A DNA stretch of 64,000 nucleotides, from positions 738,501 to 802,500 of the forward strand of contig BROG01000044.1 in assembly GCA_030159075.1 (NCBI GenBank), given 5' to 3'. A model generated the notes under the pieces. The model ran no database searches, had not been told where the DNA came from, and saw only the letters and a program-made list of their open reading frames with translations. Origin of the DNA: Atrina japonica (Eukaryota; Mollusca; Bivalvia; Pterioida; Pinnidae). The position numbers were made by a program, and so were the translations under genes. This document shows, in pieces, positions 60,101 to 64,000 of the stretch; within the stretch, counting starts at the first letter, position 1; each line of letters starts with the position of its first letter.

Positions 60101-60806
60101 TTTAAAGTTTTGGTCATGAGCTTTTTAAAGTATCGTTTTTTAAACTTCAATATGATATGCTAGACTAAATGGTCTCCGTGCTCCATAGACACAGTTCTAG
60201 TTGGAGTCTATCCAAATTATTTAATCGGTATTGTTACAGAGTTGAAATATCAAACTGTGAATTATATACATGATGTTTTATTTCACTTGTTTGACTTTTG
60301 AACTTTTGTTAAGTGAGGGGCATGAAGTGTGTTTTCTCGTCTCATATTGTATACATGCCCCGTGTTGGTCTCATTACGACAGCCATCAAACAATCAAACA
60401 TTGATTTACACTGGTTAGAGGTCTGTGTACTCATGACACGCATATAATTGTTCAGACATAAATCCATTATTTAAGTCGGACCCAATTAAGCTGTACATCC
60501 TCCCATCGTGTTCTACTGCACAAAGATTTAGAAGCTAACGGAAGTAAAAAATGTATGAATATCCACTAAAGCTAGATCATGACCCAGACAGATGTTGCGA
60601 TAAACTATATGATTCATTTGATACGTTGTGATATGCGGCCATCTGCAATTTGCACTTTAGATTTAAACTGATGAAATTTTAATTACTTAAAATATGCATC
60701 ATTCTAAAAACATTTATTTTTATTTCGTTTCCAGATATTTATATAAAAATCACATAGAAAAAGTAGAAAGTCAAGCTTTCAGTAATTTATCAAAATTACG
60801 CCAATT
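48068..60806 (+). CDS. PXDN: Peroxidasin-like gene, partial (three LRR exons)
   Basis: Partial spliced gene, join of 48068-48139, 56361-56432 and 60735-60806. The 216 nt encode 72 residues as three 24-residue leucine-rich repeats. Key blocks are DLRFNQI, LNTLLLNNNNI, YLYKNHIEKV and QAF; their order and wording match my recollection of the first three LRRs of animal peroxidasin better than Slit, LGR or LGI repeats. Peroxidasin is a secreted haem peroxidase with LRR, Ig, peroxidase and VWC domains; it forms bromide-dependent sulfilimine bonds in collagen IV of basement membranes. The catalytic part is not in the window. All introns are phase 2, as in known LRR genes with one repeat per exon. 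No signal peptide, LRRNT or promoter was recognised upstream. The LRR assignment is near certain; peroxidasin identity is strong but rests on 72 residues. Confidence 0.85.
48462..50200. repeat. ~44-bp minisatellite (about 39 copies)
   Basis: Unit contains gtaggtagacagttctgtca, agttgtctaattttatt and ggttggt. Several subtypes (ggttggtgta, gttaagtgta, gtaaggtgta) recur in blocks, suggesting block duplication: 48525-48675 resembles 49313-49410. Begins about 320 bp after the first LRR exon and decays to about 50310. Confidence 0.97.
50330..50745. repeat. 51-bp minisatellite (8 copies)
   Basis: Units starting agtcaag at 50498 and 50549 contain tacagataatagttatgtac and taaatatgttgtctcttt. 51 bp is 17 codons, so a 102-codon minus frame is spurious. 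Confidence 0.96.
50746..51057. other. AT-rich stretch, nothing recognised
   Basis: No shared repeat was seen. Confidence 0.5.
51058..51235. mobile_element. TA-flanked MITE, 'gaccac' group
   Basis: TA|CAGTGAAACATGCTTTG at the left, gatagcttccacta|TA at the right; interior agaccactctcatgaaagac and gagagaccacctgtcttgta. Confidence 0.85.
51236..51962. other. AT-rich stretch; (GTT)n at about 51857
   Basis: Only a short trinucleotide run and a G-rich patch (51880-51897). Confidence 0.5.
51963..52237 (+). mobile_element. SINE family II copy, probable 7-bp TSD
   Basis: Element about 51970-52230. Starts tttgggggcctccg and carries the B box cagattcgactcccactgga, gtttgccagtttacttgtgg and gccaccatataactgaaaaa. 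Flanks share acaagac. Confidence 0.86.
52325..52498 (+). mobile_element. TA-flanked MITE, 'CAGTRAAACCTGC' family
   Basis: TA|CAGTAAAACCTGC and ACAAGTTTCACTG|TA. Interior gctgtccccaatggtacctt. Confidence 0.88.
52967..53156 (-). mobile_element. SINE family I, 5'-truncated, 12-bp TSD, nested
   Basis: Perfect duplication aaatcgataact at 52967-52978 and 53145-53156. Element 52979-53144 on the minus strand starts at cccgtgtcacagtaggcgtc, so the head and part of the central domain are missing. Confidence 0.94.
53767..53785. repeat. Poly-G tract
   Basis: About 19 G residues after attgt. Possible assembly-length error or G-quadruplex site. Confidence 0.9.
54451..55116. other. AT-rich stretch, nothing recognised
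   Basis: No shared repeat was seen. Confidence 0.5.
55117..55215. mobile_element. TA-flanked MITE, 'gaccac' group, 99 bp
   Basis: TA|CAGTGAAACCTGTCTTGAG and CTCAAGACAGGTACCACTG|TA give a near-perfect ~20-bp TIR. Confidence 0.9.
55578..55852 (-). mobile_element. SINE family II copy with 10-bp TSD
   Basis: Perfect duplication tggggttgat at 55578-55587 and 55843-55852. Element 55588-55842 on the minus strand: head ggggggcctccgtggccaag, B box gcaggttcgagtcccac, tail caccatttaaaattcaaatt. Confidence 0.93.
55929..56150. mobile_element. TGTATACC-type repeat
   Basis: actgtatacctggaaatatt at the left, ggtacatgtgtacagta at the right; blocks acagaaaacatattcatccc and gatgacatgtatgtcattgc are shared with 39558-39775. 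Confidence 0.65.
56361..56432 (+). CDS. PXDN: Peroxidasin-like exon, second LRR
   Basis: 72-bp phase-2 exon between acceptor ttctacttacag and donor TT|GTAAGTAT. It reads LLNNNNIKKLVNGAFEGL then SELRYL, one full LRR. With the preceding exon it gives the junction LNTLLLNNN, which closely matches peroxidasin. A TA-flanked MITE begins 21 bp beyond the donor. Confidence 0.92.
56454..56629 (+). mobile_element. MITE, 'CAGTCAAAC / ggcctttata' family, next to a splice donor
   Basis: TA|CAGTCAAACTACCTG at the left and AAGTTTGACTG at the right. The interior is self-complementary in part (gtaaaggccactcaagggaa; gaatggcctttataggcagg). Starts 21 bp after the exon boundary at 56432. Confidence 0.86.
56736..56826. 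mobile_element. TTAA palindromic mini-element (variant B)
   Basis: TTAACCCTGTCACCCCTAGG at the left, tattgaaagggataa at the right, core gacttagaccagtccattat. Confidence 0.72.
56827..58584. other. AT-rich stretch; SINE II scrap and degenerate repeats
   Basis: 57235-57325 carries family II fragments (ctacttgcagaaggccactg; tcgggttctctcctcca). 57170-57600 is C/T-rich with a vague ~25-bp repetition (tcttccagtctt-like). No exon recognised. Confidence 0.5.
58585..59835. repeat. ~44-bp minisatellite (about 29 copies)
   Basis: Unit contains gtaagacagtatagatcttt, tcattcccatgtgtcttaat and gtat. Units of about 40 bp lack the last block. A run of variant units (58860-58960) recurs near 59075-59180, suggesting block duplication. 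Confidence 0.96.
59885..60110. repeat. ~22-bp degenerate tandem repeat
   Basis: Repeats of agtcaattcttgaggact with many substitutions and variable spacing. Confidence 0.8.
60111..60734. other. Intron end before the third LRR exon
   Basis: AT-rich, no shared repeat seen. Confidence 0.5.
60735..60806 (+). CDS. PXDN: Peroxidasin-like exon, third LRR
   Basis: 72-bp phase-2 exon between acceptor tttcgtttccag and donor TT|GTAAGTAT. It reads YLYKNHIEKVESQAFSNL then SKLRQL. The YLYKN start and QAF are peroxidasin-like at the third LRR. The next expected exon (a fourth LRR opening with an aromatic-Leu-His pattern) was not found between 60807 and 64000, so it probably lies downstream. Confidence 0.92.
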
Positions 60807-61019
60807 GTAAGTATTATTGTTTTGTGTATAACTTTATGTAGGACATTCATTTTGGTTGTTCCTAAATATTTTTTTCATGAATTTACATATACAGTAAAAA
60901 AAAATGGATAGTCACATTTTTAGACATATAAAAGTGGGTGTCCAAATACTGGGCGGGTAGCTTTTAAATGATTTTTTTTTTAGTTACATATTAAAAAAGA
61001 ATTGATAGTGATAAATTGA

Positions 61020-61290
61020 GTGTCCAAGTACTGGCAGGTAGCACTCTGTTCAGCGTGCTGGCTTCTCACTAATGCATGCCTTGTTTGATTCTTGGCAATG
61101 GCCCGCGGGGCGCAGATGTATGAGAGATGGTATGGTGATTGCTGCCTAAGACACATGAGTTTTGTCTCGGACCCTGTTTCCTCCCTCAGACAGCAACCCC
61201 TTTTGCCAATATTTGGTGCCATAAAAAAGAGACCATTTGTTTGTATATTGTTGTAAAATCAACAAAGTTTAATTCAACACACAAAAACCA
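61020..61290 (+). mobile_element. tRNA-derived SINE-like element (separate family)
   Basis: Head ggtagcactctgttcagcgt and B-box-like ttgtttgattcttggcaatg, followed by a GC-richer body (gcccgcggggcgcagatgta). Single copy here, so moderate certainty. Confidence 0.45.
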
Positions 61291-61449
61291 AAAAAAAGAT
61301 GTCATTTATATTGATTGCAATGCTAAATAGAGTTTATCTTTATACACACAGCCAAAATATCTACATTGAAGGATGCTTATAAAATTAAAGGGACAATATC
61401 TGTATTTTTTCTACTTTTACTACTTGTACTTTAGGTTAGCTATTATTTG

Positions 61450-61665
61450 TTTGGAAATGATTAATTCAACTTAATTACTATTTGTATATACATACCACAC
61501 TGAACCTGACCTTAGTTTCACAAAATATATAGGAATATAAGAATTTTTATGCCTGTGTATACCTCTTATTTGTTATTGCATATCAATCTAAGTAGTCAGA
61601 AACAAAATGATTTTTCTTCGGAAAACAGAGCTAATGCTCCTTTAAAGTGTGTAGGACAAATGCTT
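61450..61665 (+). repeat. Dispersed repeat, copy 3 of 3
   Basis: gaccttagtttcacaaaata, tataggaatataagaatttt and cttatttgttattgcatatc match copies near 18.94 and 26.24 kb. Confidence 0.75.
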
Positions 61666-62150
61666 CAAGATACTGTTATTCAAGATTACACATATTAAAT
61701 ACTTGCTCAGGTAGACATGGATCCTGCAGAGTTTGGAAGATATCCATTATATTTATCAATGTAGCAACTTGTTAGTTCGATTCTTTTGCCAAAGATGATG
61801 TCGGTGTTATCAAATAAAATTCGGGGAGTCAATGACTTAAATTTGAATTTGAATTGCTGATATGATTGGAATTTGATGTAAGTGATACTTGGAACTGATC
61901 TTGCGTGCCAAGGTCAGATGAGGTCAGATAAAATGTAGTGACGTATTTCAGATTTGAGAGTTCTACTATATAGCTATACCTAACAAAGAGTCGGTATATA
62001 CCGTAGGTGTTATGTGCACTTTAATGAAACTATAGGAAATGCATTTTCTTCACTTTCTGTGGGAATAGGTACTGGAATTAGGGCAAACTTCAGATGCTAG
62101 TGTATTTGTTAATGACACATACATTTATAGTATGACATACATGTAGGGCA
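61666..62150. other. AT-rich stretch, nothing recognised
   Basis: No shared repeat was seen. Confidence 0.5.
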
Positions 62151-62154
62151 CAAA

Positions 62155-62228
62155 TTCTACTTCTGAGGGGACTTGAACCTGGAACCCTTGATTTACGAGT
62201 CTGGTGTTCTACCAATTGAGCTAAATTG
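62155..62228 (-). mobile_element. tRNA-derived SINE head
   Basis: The reverse complement reads tagctcaattggtagaacac (A box) and ccaggttcaagtcccct (B box), with a CGT triplet where the anticodon would be. Anticodon and acceptor stems do not pair, so not called a tRNA gene. Confidence 0.55.
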
Positions 62229-62920
62229 AAATCTCACTTGTAGAAGCACCACATAAATAACACTGCCACATTATAATTGTCATGGAAAATTGATATTTTG
62301 CCAATAACTTTGAGAGTTTGAAGTGGTTCCAGTGTTTTTGTCTGTAGATAAGAATTTGACTGCAAAATTTAAAAGCTGAGTTGTGAGAATCCTTCCCCCC
62401 CACTCATTTTCAAATTGATTAGTTAAATATTCAACAATAATCAAGAAAATTGAAAATTAGACCAACACGATGATATTGAATTACAATAAAAATTTACAGA
62501 ATTCATTCCCACTTGAGATTAGATGTGGTAGGTGCAATTGAGCAATTGTGGTAATATTACCTAAACACCACAGGGTTCAAGAAAATAATGTCTGATAATG
62601 TGACTGCAGGATTTCTAACCAATTACACTTTGAGAATATGGATTGGAATTCATGATTTCACATGCCGTGATATATTCATGTCATGATGTATACATAGATA
62701 TAGATGCAGAAATCTTATCGGACTTAAATGGCTCTTAACTTTCATATGCCCCCGATTTTAAATCATTCCTTGACACATGAAAATGAAAAGTATGTAATAG
62801 CTTCAAAACTAACAGTTATTAGCCATTTTTAAGATACAACTCAAAATTTTAAATTTCGCTTGTTAGGAATTTGAAAACTATCAACAATTTCCTGCAGTCT
62901 ACAATGTACTTTTAGTTCAA
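62229..62920. other. AT-rich stretch, nothing recognised
   Basis: No shared repeat was seen. Confidence 0.5.
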
Positions 62921-62922
62921 TA

Positions 62923-63286
62923 CAATCAAACTTGTTTTCAGCAGCCACTCAAGTGAAGCTGAAAAAGTGGCTGCATATAAAAGGTTGCCTTTGCTTCCAG
63001 GTTGACAAAAATTACAAGACAATTGGTGTATGTTATGCGGTGCATGGCAACACATGTACTTAGCAATAAATATTCATAACAATGTGTGATGGTTGGATAT
63101 CATTTTATTGTTTATGAAATTTATTATGTGCATTTTGATGTGTATATCAGTGGTGGTTGGCCATGTTAGACAGGTGGCTGTCGGTTAAGGTATGTTTATA
63201 TTGTGAAATTAATTGGGGGAATACAAACTGTCTGTTGAAGGTGAGTGGCTACTGAAAACAGATGGCCGTTAAGGCAGGTTTGACTG
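62923..63286. mobile_element. TA-flanked MITE, CARTCAAAC type, 364 bp
   Basis: TA|CAATCAAACTTG at the left, CAGGTTTGACTG|TA at the right. Subterminal 'ggctg/cagcc' and 'ggccgttaaggcag' blocks echo the smaller copy at 56454. Confidence 0.78.
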
Positions 63287-64000
63287 TACTTTTAATTTTC
63301 TTTAATCATCAAGTTGCAGTATGTATGCTATTCTGTAGGTTTTAAGTTTTGACTAAATTCCAGTACAAGGTCAATAATATGTTCATTTTCTTCCAGGCCA
63401 TTTTAGATACAGAATAGAGATTTGTAACATGACCAAAAGCTTTGTCGAAATAGTAAGCCCAAAGATGTGGTTAATTATACAGCATAAATGTAAATTCAAA
63501 TGAAATTTCCAAGTGATAACCAAAGATCTAGGCGATATTGTATTGGTTTTGCCTGGGATTATAGAATCTTGATGATATCTAGAGATCATTTCCTCCATGA
63601 GGTTTCAACCAAAACTAGTTACAGGGCAAGCACTAGAAGAATCTATTTTTTTGCCATTTTCGCTAATTTTAAATGAATTTTTTCAGTACATGTATTTCAG
63701 AATATGGATAAATTTGGAGAATATTTTGTAGCTCATATTGATTTTTTGTACCCAGTTCTAGAAAAAATAGCCAATGGCTACATTGTCTACCCATAGAGCC
63801 AGCCCAGGAATATTTGATTTTGGTACAATACTAATGTCTAGAGAAGATTATAGTCACCTATCTTTTTCTATCACAGACCAGTGTTTAACATCAGTTTCTT
63901 TCATGAAACCATATGCAAATGGGTAGTGTAAACTTGTACACTGTTTGTAATGCTATTTGGTGTGGAAGCCTAGCGTCTCAACATGGTAATTTCAAATTTT
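63287..64000. other. Downstream intron sequence, nothing recognised
   Basis: Assumed to be the intron after the third LRR exon. The acceptor-like ttttcttccag at 63388-63398 is followed by in-frame stops without an LRR pattern. Confidence 0.45.

Larger units (their letters stand above)
56433..60734 (+). other. Intron between second and third LRR exons (4,302 bp)
   Basis: GT...AG intron, phase 2. Contents are a MITE at 56454-56629, a TTAA palindrome at 56736, AT-rich unique-looking sequence, a 44-bp minisatellite (58.59-59.83 kb) and a short ~22-bp degenerate array (59.89-60.11 kb). Confidence 0.85.

Noticed and set aside
48068..60806. Slit, LGR or LGI gene instead of peroxidasin
   Set aside because: Those genes also use 72-bp LRR exons, but the ordered motifs DLRFN, LNTLLLNNN and YLYKN fit peroxidasin LRRs 1-3 much better as I recall them; a BLASTP search would settle it.
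62155..62228. Functional tRNA gene
   Set aside because: A- and B-box-like sequences are present, but the anticodon and acceptor stems do not pair, and a relative at 31490 shows it is dispersed.
63388..63500. Next LRR exon after ttttcttccag
   Set aside because: Two of the three phases hit early stops; the third stays open for about 35 codons but shows no LxxLxLxxN pattern.

Overview
This is an A+T-rich, intron-dominated stretch of an animal nuclear genome, not a prokaryotic one. No long open reading frame looks like a gene. Every open frame above about 110 codons lies in a tandem repeat or SINE-like sequence, and the rest are about what chance gives at this base composition. The dense tRNA-derived SINEs, TA- and TTAA-flanked miniature transposons, many minisatellites and frequent ACATGTA words suggest a marine invertebrate, most likely a mollusc (perhaps a bivalve). 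That assignment is inference and is only moderately secure.

The only protein-coding gene I can support is on the + strand at the right end. Three exons of exactly 72 bp (48068-48139, 56361-56432, 60735-60806) sit between introns of 8,221 and 4,302 bp. All introns are phase 2, and all three donors read TT|GTAAGTAT. Each exon encodes one 24-residue leucine-rich repeat. Spliced together they match, in order, the first three LRRs of peroxidasin (PXDN), the secreted extracellular-matrix peroxidase that makes the sulfilimine cross-links in collagen IV. The signal-peptide/LRRNT exon was not found upstream, and later LRR, LRRCT, Ig and peroxidase exons are not visible before 64000. The first 48 kb is therefore either the large first intron or sequence upstream of the gene.

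Everything else is repetitive or featureless. (1) About seventeen independent tandem arrays with unit lengths of 18-74 bp cover roughly 12 kb. The largest are the 35-bp array at 32.7-34.6 kb, the 44-bp array at 48.5-50.2 kb, the 42-bp array at 21.5-22.7 kb, the 44-bp array at 58.6-59.8 kb and the 48-bp array at 30.25-31.39 kb. (2) At least three tRNA-headed SINE families are present, several copies having perfect target-site duplications. (3) DNA transposon relics include a 385-bp hAT-type element with a 16-bp TIR and 8-bp TSD, a group of TA-flanked MITEs ending CAGTGRAAC, about fourteen copies of a ~90-bp TTAA-bounded palindromic element, a ~1.03-kb TTAA-flanked element nested inside one of them, and a 1.88-kb long-TIR element carrying a nested SINE. 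I found no new gene system. The interest lies in how minisatellites and transposons are nested in and around a peroxidasin gene.
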